In this document: positions 20,683 through 31,555 of the stretch, piece after piece
Layout of the letters: each line of letters starts with the position of its first letter
Position numbering within the stretch: position 1 is the first letter of the stretch
Notes under the pieces: generated by a model
What the model saw: the letters and a program-made list of their open reading frames with translations, nothing else
What the model was told of the DNA's origin: nothing
Database searches by the model: none
Assembly: GCA_964019425.1 (NCBI GenBank)
Contig: OZ025851.1
Location: 558,001 to 622,000 of the forward strand
Direction of reading: 5' to 3'
Source: Flectonema sp. DT1601
Taxonomy: Eukaryota > Euglenozoa > Diplonemea > Diplonemida > Diplonemidae
Length of the DNA stretch: 64,000 nucleotides
Made by a program: the position numbers and the translations under genes

Positions 20683-21943
20683 ATGATGACGGATGAAGTA
20701 CCTGCAAAGGAACTTTGCAGGCAGGGAAATCAACATTACTCTGACGGTGATTTCGCTGAAGCTGTGGCTGCTTACAGTAAAGCTTTAGAGACAAAGGAGG
20801 ATACTCACCTAATGTCAAACCGTTCAGCAGCTTATTTGAATTTAGGTCGGGCAGATTTAGCTCTCAAAGATGCGAGGAAATGTATTGAAATTAAACCAAA
20901 CTGGTCGAAGGGTTACGTTAAGGCCGCACTAGCTCTCAGAATTCTTGGACAACATGGTGAGGCCAGCATCTTATTAGAAAGAGCTTCAGAGTTAGATCCG
21001 AATGATCAATACATTAAAGTACTTGAGAGAACTTCTGTCAACGATGAGATCCTTCCTCCTCAACCATCTCCAATTGATAAATCAAGTCAGCTTTCATCAC
21101 CTAAAATGGGATTTTACAATGTATGTGAGTGTTTTCTTTTTGTGGGTGTTGGAGAACAGGTATTATTAATTTGTATCATTTTTTTTTTTGAACCGGAAAA
21201 AGTGAATTAAGTTTCACTCTTGAAATCGCCACTTGTTCGTGCAAGGTAAACTAAAATATAAAAAAGTTAACCCGTTGTAAAAGTTCTCTTTAGTGCTTGC
21301 GATTTTTGAGGTTGTCAAGACAAAAATGCGTCTGAGATCGACTACTCAACTCAATGGATTATCCACTACCACTGTCAGCTGATATTTGAGTGTTCAAAAT
21401 AAATAAATAAATAAACAGACCTCAGCCCCAATATTTGAACAGGGGATCAGACCAACCCTGAGTTCAGTAACAGTACCTGTAGTGAAGGTTTCACACAGAT
21501 ACGAGTTTACAGCTTCGAGGAGGTTATATTCGTCGAGTATGTCGGAAGAAGAAAATATACAACTTTACGGAAAGGACACACTTCAACATGGATGTACTTT
21601 TACTGTTGAGATTGTGTTGAGTGGTTCTGTGAGTCCGCAAACTGGATTTGTTGTATCACCGTCGTGTTTACAGATGTACGTCGACAACACGATGATGAAA
21701 TATTTAGATCACAAACAACTTGATACTGACGTACCGACCTTCTCATCAACCGTTCCCACTAATGAAAATATTGCTAGCTTCTTGTGGTCAAGATTTCAAG
21801 AAACTATGACACAAGAACATAAACCACTGTTGCATAAAATTCGTCTTTGGTCTGGTGCTAACCCAACATCAGTTGTGGCATTTCAAGGATTGTATTGCCA
21901 GGCTTCTAAATTTATGATAAACGGAATGGAGACTCTACACTGA
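20683..21943 (+). CDS. TPR domain fused to a degenerate PTPS (6-pyruvoyl-tetrahydropterin synthase) domain
   Basis: Exons 20683-21120 and 21443-21943; the 322-bp intron is GT-AG and phase 0, giving 312 residues. Residues ~5-115 hold three TPR motifs (GNQHYSDGDFAEAVAAYSKAL, NRSAAYLNLGRADLALKDA, GYVKAALALRILGQHGEA). Exon 2 encodes a PTPS fold (T-fold): RYEFTASRRLYS, HGCTFTVEIVLSG, YLDHKQLD, PTNENIASFLW, LHKIRLW. In active enzymes the first zinc His lies in the ASHRL block (here ASRRL), and HGHNY gives two more (here HGCTF). Only one of three zinc His is kept, and the catalytic Cys is not obvious. It is therefore probably a pseudoenzyme with a scaffold role. The PTPS homology starts before any ATG in exon 2, which supports the fusion. 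The alternative is two genes. Confidence 0.68.
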
Positions 21944-22374
21944 AATGTGTCAGTCAATCTTTAAAGATTTAACAACATTGGTCTGTCGCTGACGAATGCG
22001 CCCCTTCCGGGATATCAGACACCTCGACAGTTGACCAGTCTTGTGGATATCTACTTCCGACATTTTGTGAGTTTTTTGTGTTTGTGTTCACGAAACCGTG
22101 AACCGATTTAAACTGATAAAGCTAAAGGGGGTTTACGTGTGCTGGCCAACATTCTTTTTCGTTCTTACAATACTTGTTGAATGCAAAAAAAAAAAAAAAA
22201 AACGTCCTGTATCTGTACTGTCATAAGTTGAATGTTTGATGATTGAGACAAAATTTTATTATTCTCCCAAAATAGGAAAAAGAAAAAAAAAATGATTTAA
22301 AAAAAGTTTTTTTTTAAGAAAACTCAATTTCACTTAACACAAAACATCACTTATAGATCTTTTCCTCAAATTAA
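21944..22374 (+). other. Gene-free spacer
   Basis: A-rich and T-rich runs, no ORF of note. An upstream exon or 5' UTR of the next gene could lie here. Confidence 0.5.
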
Positions 22375-25081
22375 TACACCATCAACGCTGCGACTACTTT
22401 TTTGTCCTCCCTGAGGGAGGATGCGCGTCGTTCGAAATTGAATTTGAGAGAATTGTCTGCAAATGTGCTTTCCGCTGATAGAAAACGACCTCTGAGACCA
22501 CACAGTGGAGTTACTGGTAAGAGGTTGATAAATAACAAACGAGGAATGTTTTTTACTTCTTCTGAAGATTGTGATGTGAAAAGTGCGATTGTGATTTTGA
22601 ACACATTGACGAAAGATGGTTATCACTGCGACAACGAACAACCACTACAACACCAAATCGAAGATACCACTTTGAGTGAACAACAGAACCAATCATCACC
22701 ACGAAGACAGGGTTTAATACAACTCCCTGGATGGAGGATGGATCAACGAATTGAAAGTAGAAAACCAAAAACAAATAAATCAACCGAATCAGAACTTTAT
22801 ATCAACATATCAAACCAAGGAACGATCATTGAATACGATGCCTCTGGTAGAATAATTAGATCCAATGCTGGATTACAATCTCCAGACAGATCTGAAATAA
22901 TTTCGGCATCGAAAGACGTCGACAACAATCCTCCATGTGATGTTCTTATTAACGGTTCGTCAGGTGAGGTGTTGGAATCGGATATAGTTCCGTATTTACT
23001 ACCGTTGGAAGTCGTGGTTCGTAAAAATAAAATGATGAATTCAATAACAAAATTAGACAAACAATTACTATCACTCAGAGCAGAACAACTACGAAGCTCA
23101 GTCAGCACACTTGATGACGCTAAGAAGTGTATCACTCAGCTACACACTGGAATGGTCACTCTCTACACTAGGTGTAGAGATTCCCTCGATACGAGAAATG
23201 TAAAGTACAAAGAGCTCATGTCTGAAAACAGTCGAGTGTTGGAGTACTGTAGGGTTCTTCAGGAGAAGTCGATTGAAGCTGAGAAGACTGCCATGCAAGC
23301 CGCTAGTGATGCTCTGACTATAAAAGCTGATTTTTCTTCTGAAAAATCAAAAATTCTATCGAATTACGACACCCTTCGCTTTCGATCTGAAGAAATCACT
23401 TCTCACAACAGAGAGCTTCTGTCTGAAAGAGAAATCCTTCTGACAACTAAGTCGGCCCTCGTTACTTCATCACAAAAACTCATATCAGACATCCAACGTC
23501 GCGATGAACAAATCGAAGATTTAACAAAAAAATGTCACGACACGGAATTGAACTGGACACGTAAAGCTGCAGTACTGCAACTAAGGCTGGACAAGGCTTT
23601 AGAAGAGCTAAGGGCGTTGACGTGTTATCAAGTTGGTATGTTTTTTGTTTATTTTATATTACTCTCCCGAACTGCTATAAGTACAACTAACTACTCACAG
23701 GACCTGCACGACAGATGTCACTGAAGGCTCCTCATCAAACGTATTTAGGCAACGTTAAAGAGGCAAGTTTTGAAAGAGCGAAATCTCAGCTTCTGCGGAA
23801 TTTGTCATCTTCTGAGAAAGTAATGATGAGTAGCTGTGACTTTGATGGTTCGGAAAAAAATGAAACTTCTCAAACAGCTGAAGAGAAAACTCACAAACGC
23901 AGCAATTCAAAAACAGGTAGAAAACGATCAATAATACAAAGAAAGAAATCTATTCCAATCAAACCAATCTCAAGTCATAATGTTGATCTTAGTCAGAGGA
24001 CTTCTCTATATTTCGATGTAGACGAAGGTCTCTTCGCTCCAAACTCTAGGTTGTATCCAGCGACTGCAAAGTTGATTGCACAACTATCACAGTTCTCTTC
24101 ATTCATATTAAATGAAGTCATGGGAAGGCTTTCAATATTTTGGTCTCAGTTACGACTCCCCATTGGAAGACCTGGAGGCTTTAATATTATTCCCTACCGA
24201 GCAGTAGACGAAGCTCGTGAAGCATTCGCTGAGTTATTCAAAGATTTTAGTAGTATGTTAATAATATTATTGATGTCAATAAGTCATTAAAATCACAATC
24301 ACAATCACAAACAGGTGTTGTAAATAAAAGTCTTGCTCGAATTGAAGTATCAGTCAAGACGAGTATCTTCGCAGTGGCGAACTGTGAGCGTTATTGTGAG
24401 AGTAATGTTGGTATCGGTTGTGCAGAAGCGGAAACTCAAACATCAGTCGACAACGTGTACTCTGAACTGAGTGCATCTGAGAAGCATGTTTTAGTAAAAA
24501 CAGTTCAAAGTTGTATTCTAAGCGCTCAAAAGAGAATCGCTGAACTCGGAGGAGACATCCATCGCAGTGAAGTAACGGAATTCATATTGGACTCAACTTC
24601 TAATGATTTGACCTATCAAAGACTTATAACTGCACTGGCTGCTTTTAAAAAACAACTTCGACATGTTGGTGAACGTCACAAACAGTTTTCACCATTATCA
24701 TGTAGCACTGATGGTAGTGTTAGGAAGCCGTGGAAACCTGCGGGATCAGCTCCGTCTTCACCGGGAAAGTTGAAATCCATCGCATCAACAATAGGGTTGC
24801 TGTCAAGGTTTAAAAGTGCTGGGAAGCTGCGAGCTTCTCGAAGATCGACGCTCTCATCTCCAAGATCGACGATTTCATACTCCGCGACTCCTCGAGAGTC
24901 GTTTCCTCGTATGTTGGGAACTAGAAGAGCTTCCTCACCTGCTTCATTCTCACCTTATTCAGAGTCTCCTTCACAACTATCACGATTGTCTGATGACATG
25001 ACCCCGAGTAGTCCAACAAGCTGTTCTTCTCCTAGGATTGGATCAAATAGGAGAGTTGTTCTCATTGGTGAGGAACTGTAA
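22375..25081 (+). CDS. Coiled-coil protein of unknown function
   Basis: Exons up to 23635, 23701-24252 and 24315-25081; introns of 65 and 62 bp have GTATGT donors and CAG acceptors, both phase 1. The frame is open from 22375 but the first ATG is at 22546. The true start may be there, or in an upstream exon I cannot place. Residues ~230-440 (exon 1) form a long coiled coil (LRAEQLRSSVSTLDDAKK, SERE and EQIEDLTKK stretches). Exon 2 has a basic segment (GRKRSIIQRKKS) and exon 3 a helical region followed by a Ser/Arg/Pro-rich tail (~100 residues) of likely disordered phosphorylation sites. The layout suggests a cytoskeletal or basal-body-type structural protein, which is inference only. Confidence 0.7.
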
Positions 25082-25298
25082 AGAGGTTTTCATTACCTGA
25101 AAAAAAAAAAAAAAAAAAAAAAAAAAAACATTTACACCCCCTTCGGGTTTTTTAAGGAAAATAATAAGTTTTATTGTTGTAATTATTGTTGTTGCTTATT
25201 TTAAAAAAAAAATTTCTTCTTCACAGTCATCCCTTTTTTTTTTTTTTTTTTCCCCCCTCTTTTCTTAAATTAAAATATAAACAACCAAGGATTACCCC

Positions 25299-26765
25299 AT
25301 GGGGGAATGCGATCCCCTTCTTGGGAGAAGTCAATCGCAGGAGGAGTCGAGATTAGCGCTGTGTAGTCTTGGAGGGGCATCGATCTTGTTGAGTTATTTT
25401 TCTATTGGTTTAGCGCAAGCGCTTCCGGAAACTCCATTGATCTATTTTTTGGTACAAGTAAAAGATGTGAGTGCCAGTAGGATGGGTATATTAGCACCGG
25501 TAGCTAGCTTACCTTGGTGTTTAAAGCTGGTTTACGGAATGATATCAGATTGTTATCCTATTAATGGTCAACGAAGGAAACCATATTTTATTATAGGTTG
25601 GTTTTGTTATGTTTTATTATGTCTTGTGTTGGTTGTTTCTATTGAAAAAATGAAATTTTTCGTCTTAGTTTTTTTCATTTTTTTGTTGGCAGCGTCGTGT
25701 TTGTTTGCTGATGTTGCGGCAGACTCACTAATTGTTGAAAGGTCGAAGAGGATTGAAAACAAACATGAAAAAGGAACAATGCAAAGTACCTGCTACCTAC
25801 TACGGTTTACAGGTCAAGTATTAGGAAGCATCGTCGGCGCGACCTGCGGAGATCCCACTACATCATACGGTCTGTCGATAAGTACTTTTTTTCTTTTATC
25901 AGCCTCTGTGGGGATAGCTCCGCTGGTATTTTCTCCGTTTCTCGTAGAAACAACATCAAAAAGAACTATAAAACCGTTATCTGAAGAAATCTCCGCAATG
26001 GTTGGTGCTCTGTCTCACCAAGCAGTTTATCAACCAATGTCGTTTATTGTTGTTTACAACTTGCTTCAATGGACTAACAACGCTTGGATAAACTTTTTAG
26101 TTCAAGGATTGCATTTCAGTGAAACTCAGTTGGGATATCAAACAGCTGCTGGTTCAATTTTTAATTGGTTAGGGATTGCTACTTATAAAAGATACTTCAT
26201 TCATTCTAGTTGGAGATCAGTTTATTTTGGTACCGCAATCCTATCTTTGATATTTACATTGTTACAAGCAGTGCTAGTCTTAAGACTGAATCTAACACTA
26301 GGAGTAAGTGACATATGGTTTTCTGTTGGTGATACGACTGTCGCCACGTTCATTACTGCAATGCAATTCTTACCAGCGGTTATGATGTACGTGAATATGT
26401 GTCCAGACGGTTCTGAAGGTTCAGTGTATGCTCTCTTAACGACTATGTCAAACCTCGCTGGAGTCTGCAGCAGCAATGTTAGTACTTTGCTTACGTACTA
26501 TTGGCCTTTGGATATTTCGAATTCTGCATTTAGAAATGGTAATTTTTCTGGAGTCCTTTGGTTAACACTTTTTACAGCAATCATTAATCCGATACCTCTG
26601 ATTTTATTGAGTCGTCTTCCTGCGACATTCGAAGAGCAGGAAGCTCTTCGGATTCACGGAAAAAAGAACCGAACAATTGGAGTAGCCTCATTGTATTTGG
26701 TAGCTGTGGCAATCGCTTGGACGTTTATACAGAATTCTGTTGTTGCTATATATGCACCGGATTGA
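25299..26765 (+). CDS. BT1-family (folate/biopterin) MFS transporter
   Basis: 488 residues, about 12 hydrophobic segments. Family hallmarks: LPWCLKLVYGMISDCYPINGQRRKPYF between TM2 and TM3, and FADVAADSLIVERSK followed by GTMQSTCYLLRFTGQVLGS, the BT1 signature. The protein begins with a short hydrophilic MGECDPLLGRSQ segment containing an acidic dileucine-type sorting motif. BT1 transporters import folate and biopterin in Leishmania; plant, algal and bacterial members exist. The substrate cannot be assigned here. It lies 3.4 kb downstream of the PTPS-like gene, which is suggestive but weak context. Confidence 0.88.
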   Translation: MGECDPLLGRSQSQEESRLALCSLGGASILLSYFSIGLAQALPETPLIYFLVQVKDVSASRMGILAPVASLPWCLKLVYGMISDCYPINGQRRKPYFIIGWFCYVLLCLVLVVSIEKMKFFVLVFFIFLLAASCLFADVAADSLIVERSKRIENKHEKGTMQSTCYLLRFTGQVLGSIVGATCGDPTTSYGLSISTFFLLSASVGIAPLVFSPFLVETTSKRTIKPLSEEISAMVGALSHQAVYQPMSFIVVYNLLQWTNNAWINFLVQGLHFSETQLGYQTAAGSIFNWLGIATYKRYFIHSSWRSVYFGTAILSLIFTLLQAVLVLRLNLTLGVSDIWFSVGDTTVATFITAMQFLPAVMMYVNMCPDGSEGSVYALLTTMSNLAGVCSSNVSTLLTYYWPLDISNSAFRNGNFSGVLWLTLFTAIINPIPLILLSRLPATFEEQEALRIHGKKNRTIGVASLYLVAVAIAWTFIQNSVVAIYAPD

Positions 26766-26785
26766 AGCGGTCTTTTTTTTTTCTT

Positions 26786-26820
<35 letters not shown>

Positions 26821-27424
26821 TTAAAAATCTGTTTCAAAGAATGACACGTATGGCGCAGCTGTTTCTCATGGGTGTAGGCCGAAGAAGCCTTCCTGTGATA
26901 AAAAACTGCGTCGTATTTTGTCTGTGTTTTATAAATAAAAATAAAAAGGGTGATCATCCGCTGCTGTTGTTTTTTTTTGTTTTGTTTTTTCTTTCATTAA
27001 TTTAATATTCTTTGTGTTAATTGTGAGAGTGCCTTTATTTTATTTTATTTTATTTTCCTTTTTCAATTGGAAAACCTTGGCAATTCTTTTTTTGTGTCTT
27101 CGCTGCTTGTGAAGCGATCACTTATTTCTCTTTGACTAGTATCGACTTCCCTACTGACTTTTTCTCGTAGTTCTGTACCCTTTATAGGTTAATTTGTGAC
27201 CAACATGACTACTAATACTATCATTACTGTATTTCAGTTTTTTTTTTTTTTAAATTCAGTTCAATTCCCTCTCAAGTCGATAAAAAAATGATATGAATGT
27301 CAACCAATTTTTACTTACAAGTTTCAATTATTAATTTACATTACAGGATTTACCCCCTTTTTTTGTTTTTGCTGACTGAATAAAACATTCTTAAACGCGA
27401 AAAGATTAAAAAAAACATGAGAAG
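26766..27424 (+). other. Gene-free spacer
   Basis: T-rich; a TTTTA pentanucleotide run near 27035-27055. No gene seen. Confidence 0.5.
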
Positions 27425-29899
27425 ATGAAGCTCGGATTACTAACAACTTTAGTTGTTGGGTTGTGTACTATTCTGACTGTGTTGGCAGTGTCAATACCCG
27501 CGGCATGGGTCTCAAAAAAAGCATTGGTAACAGCAAGAGAGGAACAGCTTGAAGAAGCATCCAGACACGTTTCCGAACTTGTTAGTGGTTTTTTCGTGGC
27601 ACCTTCGAAATACTTGTCATCCTTGAAATCAAAATTTGAAGCTTCGTTACAAAGAAATAATGAAAACCCGTTGAGTGAATTCGTTCAGAAGTATGGTGAT
27701 TCAGTATGGCATGATCTGGTTGCTCATCCGACTATAAGTTCAATCGCATTAGTGTTGAAACGAGATCCTAAACATGTTATTGTTGGTGGATGTGATTTAG
27801 ACACGTTGATCATTGCACGTCCTTATATGTCGTTACTAACACCTGAAACGAATGGAAATATTTCATCATGTCCAGAAGGTACTTTTAGGGCCTGCAACGG
27901 AACACTTCGATTATCAACTATTTCAGGAGAACCGACTGACCCATTACAACCTGTCACTAAACTATTCGACATACCATGTCGTAATTGGGTTCTAGGTAAC
28001 CATAAGGCTCTGTGGTTGAGACCTGTTTGGTTAGGTGACATGCCTCCAACAGATACCTTCCCAGGACTCTCTTACCAACAGTGGTCAAGAACGTATCCAA
28101 CGGTTGGGGGTAGCTTTCCAAATCAAGCAATATTTCACGGCGCTGTAGCTCCTATTGTGGGACCACCATCACGACCTCATGCGCTTGCACTTGTCACTGT
28201 CAGGCTATCCGATTCTCATGTAACAGGTGGCAGTTCAATGGATGAAATTAGTTTAAATAATCTGCTTGCTGACGCAGCTCGGTTTGGAGGAAGATCCCTG
28301 TCGACTACTCTTTTTATTTTATCATTTAAAAAAAGAGTTTTAGCGACGTCGATTCCAAATTTTTCAACGGAAATCAAAGATGAAGAAGGAAAGCTTCAGG
28401 GAAACTATCTTTATAACGATAGCAGCCTTCCTAAAAGTATCCGTGAGGTGGCTTCAATAATAGCAACCAATCCTTTGATCTGTCGATTAGGAAAGTTTGA
28501 TGCACATGATGGAGAGATCCCATGCGACTTTACAACAGTTCCGAGATTTATGAGAATCGGAGGATTCTTAGTATCGTTTTCTGTAGTTGAAGACCCTGCG
28601 GCTAAACATCTTCATCTCCTCCTTTGCAATTTATACGAAGACAGCGTGGTGAATCAACCTGCTACGGAATTACAGTTTTCTCTAGCTTTGATTTCTTGTT
28701 CGTCTTTGTTGGTTAGTTGCATTGCTGCTTTTTTGATTGGATCTCGTTTTGCGATACCAATTAGAGACGTGAGCAAGATGTTGAGTTCGGCAGCTCTTTT
28801 ACAGGATTTAGAAACATTGCAATCTGAGATAAAAACAAGTCATTTTGTGACTGAATATCAGGACATAAATGATGCATTGTTGAGCTTAGTCGCTCAACTA
28901 ATCGAGTATAGAACAATGCTTCCAGCAGCTACTTTAATTTTGAAAGACAGACCTATGAATTTAGTATCTGACGACAAACCAAGTCACAACACTGTATCTG
29001 ACCATGATGAAGGTTCTGTCTGTACCTTCACTGGGGTTTCAGACGGAGCTCAACTCCAACGAATAGGAATTCCAAGTGAGGTATCTGACCGAACAACTGT
29101 TCGACTTTCTTGTAGAAATATTACGATCTTATTAATTAATCTAAGGCATTGGCATCACGGACTCTATGGTCAGGCCAGTAATAAACAACTGTCTCAGTCA
29201 TTAGCTGTTAAAGTGACTGCTAGTTGCAGGGAATACTTATCAATCATTCATCAATGTAAAGGAAAAGGAACAATCGATAGATTTAATGGAGACCAGGCAG
29301 TCATCTCCTGGAATAGTTCAGCCACAGTCAGATTGCATAATGAGGCTGCTATGGCGTGTTCTGTTGGGCTGAGGGAATCTCATGTTGCTTTGTCAAAAAT
29401 ATTTCTATTCGAAAAAGCGATGGGAATTGGAATTTGCTCTGGTCGGGCCTACTGTGGTATTGCTGGTTGTGATGCCTCACGAGCGTTTAATGTAATCGGA
29501 CAACCAGTTTCAGATGCTTGGATTCTGTGTAAGGCAGCTTGTCGAGTAGCATTTCCTGGAAAACCAGCAATCGTACTCACAGATAGTAAAAAAATATTAA
29601 ACTCTACCTTACTGTTCGTTGGATCGATATACGACAAAGACAAAGACAAAACGGTAATGGCCTGGGAACTACTACGTCTAGAAGAGAGCGAACTGGTAGA
29701 TATCGGAAAAGGTGAGATTCCAGACATGATCAACATGTCTCTCCACTCTTACCTCAACAAGGGAAAGAGTTTTGAGGAAATCAGAGACGCATTGAGGTGT
29801 CTTTCACAAGTCATAGGAGCATACCCAGATTCTCATGCCTTCGCGTTGTCACAGGCGAGTACGAGTGAAGAAGACTTTCGGAAAGCTTTTTTCAAATAG
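27425..29899 (+). CDS. Receptor-type nucleotide cyclase homologue, catalytic site degenerate
   Basis: 824 residues. TM1 lies at residues ~5-30 (LLTTLVVGLCTILTVLAVSIPAAW), followed by a ~380-residue extracellular sensor region with many Cys. TM2 is at ~420-445 (LALISCSSLLVSCIAAFLIG), then a HAMP-like linker (RFAIPIRDVSKML). The class III cyclase domain is at ~555-770. Recognisable blocks: ITILLINLRHWHH, DRFNGDQAVISWN, GIGICSGRAYCGIAGCDASRAFNVIGQPVSDAWILCKAA. The first metal-binding Asp (normally FxDIxxFT) is replaced by Asn (INLRHW), while the second Asp (GDQ) is kept. The transition-state Asn/Arg positions of VNxAxRL read VSDAWIL. It is therefore probably inactive alone or a regulatory partner. 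Confidence 0.75.
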   Translation: MKLGLLTTLVVGLCTILTVLAVSIPAAWVSKKALVTAREEQLEEASRHVSELVSGFFVAPSKYLSSLKSKFEASLQRNNENPLSEFVQKYGDSVWHDLVAHPTISSIALVLKRDPKHVIVGGCDLDTLIIARPYMSLLTPETNGNISSCPEGTFRACNGTLRLSTISGEPTDPLQPVTKLFDIPCRNWVLGNHKALWLRPVWLGDMPPTDTFPGLSYQQWSRTYPTVGGSFPNQAIFHGAVAPIVGPPSRPHALALVTVRLSDSHVTGGSSMDEISLNNLLADAARFGGRSLSTTLFILSFKKRVLATSIPNFSTEIKDEEGKLQGNYLYNDSSLPKSIREVASIIATNPLICRLGKFDAHDGEIPCDFTTVPRFMRIGGFLVSFSVVEDPAAKHLHLLLCNLYEDSVVNQPATELQFSLALISCSSLLVSCIAAFLIGSRFAIPIRDVSKMLSSAALLQDLETLQSEIKTSHFVTEYQDINDALLSLVAQLIEYRTMLPAATLILKDRPMNLVSDDKPSHNTVSDHDEGSVCTFTGVSDGAQLQRIGIPSEVSDRTTVRLSCRNITILLINLRHWHHGLYGQASNKQLSQSLAVKVTASCREYLSIIHQCKGKGTIDRFNGDQAVISWNSSATVRLHNEAAMACSVGLRESHVALSKIFLFEKAMGIGICSGRAYCGIAGCDASRAFNVIGQPVSDAWILCKAACRVAFPGKPAIVLTDSKKILNSTLLFVGSIYDKDKDKTVMAWELLRLEESELVDIGKGEIPDMINMSLHSYLNKGKSFEEIRDALRCLSQVIGAYPDSHAFALSQASTSEEDFRKAFFK

Positions 29900-29954
29900 C
29901 GGCATCGGTGTTCGACCTTATTCGACTCATGCTCTTTGAATATGAAGTAGAAAT

Positions 29955-29987
<33 letters not shown>

Positions 29988-30397
29988 CATTTCGGGTTAT
30001 TTCTTAGGAAGACAAATGATGCGTATTTGCTGACGCGTAGTCATCCGTCTCTGTGTTCCCGAAGAAAAAAAAAAAACTTATATAATGTCTGTGATACAGA
30101 TAGTGATTTGTTTTGCTCACTCTTTTTTTTCCTTCCGTTTTGGTTAGCAGGCATCGTCTCGATGATCTGCTGACTCTCAAATTTACACTTCCTTTTTTTT
30201 TAATTTTTTTTTTTTTTGAAGAAACTATTTCAGATTAAAGAGCTTTTATGTTCAAAATGTTATCTATTTACCCTGTGCCGCCAGTTATACTGTCTGCGAT
30301 CAACAGAATATGTAAAGGCTTTTATCTGAATGGTTTTTTTTTTTTTTTTACCGTTTTGTTTTTTGCATTTTTTTTTTTTTTTTTTAAATTCTTTTTA
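29900..30397 (+). other. Gene-free spacer with dispersed repeat at 30218-30348
   Basis: T runs and one repeat copy; no gene. Confidence 0.5.
30218..30348 (+). repeat. Dispersed ~130-bp repeat, copy 2 (pair with 20093-20240)
   Basis: Near-identical blocks TTTCAGATTAAAGAGCT, CCTGTGCCGCCAGTTATACT and GGCTTTTATCTGAATGG in the same order as the first copy. Confidence 0.85.
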
Positions 30398-30589
30398 CCC
30401 TAGAAAAGGAGGCAAAAAACCCTGTTTTTGAGAAAAATCGAAAATTTTGACAAAGGAGAAGAGGGGTGACGTTTTGATGGATTTTCTTTATTTTCGTCCA
30501 TCACGTGGGGTGTTCGCTGGGTCTGATGTACCGTTCCTGTAATCCCATGACAAAGAGAGTTTGAGTTCAGCTACGTTAAGATTGAGTGC

Positions 30590-31003
30590 CTAGTTGTTGC
30601 TGCAGTGGGTGAACACAGATTCAAATGCCTGCGGTTCCTTCATCATCTTCAGGTCTGACATGTTCCGCAGGGACCGCCGAAACGTGTGTCGTTTTACCTT
30701 GGTGATTTTCTTGCTCCGTTTCGGAGGGGAAATGCTTGGCTCTATTGTACTCTCTTCATCGCTCGAAGAAGACTCAGGAGCAACCAAATCTGGGATAGGT
30801 GACCCAACTGAATCATTTTCGATGGAAGTAGTTTTAGGGATATTAATTTTTAGCTGAAAACATGGGATAGTCATGGGCAACCTGGCTAAGACTGTTCCCA
30901 GTGCAAGAAAAAAAATAAAAAATGAACCTTTTCTCAGAAAAAGCTGGTGATTTTTGCAGCACGATCTTACATAAAATTCGTTTTTGGGCACTTCCGGCTC
31001 CAC
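30590..31003 (-). pseudogene. ORF inside the piggyBac element, possible transposase remnant
   Basis: 137 codons reading inward from the right end. It has an acidic Ser/Glu stretch (SSSSDEESTIE) next to a basic patch (PPKRSKKITKVKRH). This resembles the charged N-terminal region of piggyBac transposases, but no DDD catalytic domain follows. It could be a chance ORF. Confidence 0.35.
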
Positions 31004-31342
31004 CCTTGTACTCAGGTCCGGCGCAGTTATGACCTTAAACTGACTGTCATCTTACCTGATCCTTTTGGTTTTCATTTCTTGCTGAGTGATATGGCTATGT
31101 GCTGCCCAATTTTTTGTGGTACTTTTCTAAAGCTTTTCTGTAAGCCCACAGTACAATTATAATGCTTTGGACAACTGGGGGTGAACGATCCTCGGTACTG
31201 TTCCGGGGTTTTCTATTTTCTTTCGTGGAGTGTGGGCATGGCACATGTGGTCGTATTATAAAGAAGATTTTTTATTTTTTTCACCTTCCCCCCACTCCCA
31301 GATCATTTCTCTTTTATTTTCTTTAGTTCTGGGCAAGGTGGA

Positions 31343-31367
31343 GGCTGGAAGTCGATCACTTCCAGCC
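31343..31367. repeat. Perfect 10-bp hairpin inside the piggyBac element
   Basis: GGCTGGAAGT, 5-nt loop CGATC, ACTTCCAGCC. Confidence 0.8.
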
Positions 31368-31521
31368 AATACTATGAAACTACAATCTTCGCGATTGGGT
31401 CCTTACTGATGCGGGCTACCCAGACCCCTCGTAGTCATCAGTTTGTATTTTGCTTTAAAAAAAAAAAAAAAAAAAAATACTCACATGGCACATTTTTCCC
31501 CTTTGTCAATAAAAAATTCGA

Positions 31522-31541
31522 AAGGCCACGAAAGTGGCCTT
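31522..31541. repeat. Hairpin with GAAA tetraloop near the right end
   Basis: AAGGCCAC-GAAA-GTGGCCTT, a perfect 8-bp stem with a GNRA loop, 14 bp from the right terminus of the piggyBac element. Confidence 0.8.
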
Positions 31542-31555
31542 CAGGGCTTCTAGGG

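Larger units (their letters stand above)
30398..31555. mobile_element. piggyBac-type DNA transposon, non-autonomous (~1.16 kb)
   Basis: The ends are CCCTAGAA at 30398 and, inverted, TTCTAGGG ending at 31555, the classic piggyBac terminus. The right flank is TTAA (31556-31559), the left flank TTTA (30394-30397), a TTAA target with one change. A subterminal inverted block GACAAAGG lies at 30449-30456 and, inverted, at 31500-31507, about 50 bp from each end. The interior is too short for a full transposase (~550-600 residues). Confidence 0.85.
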
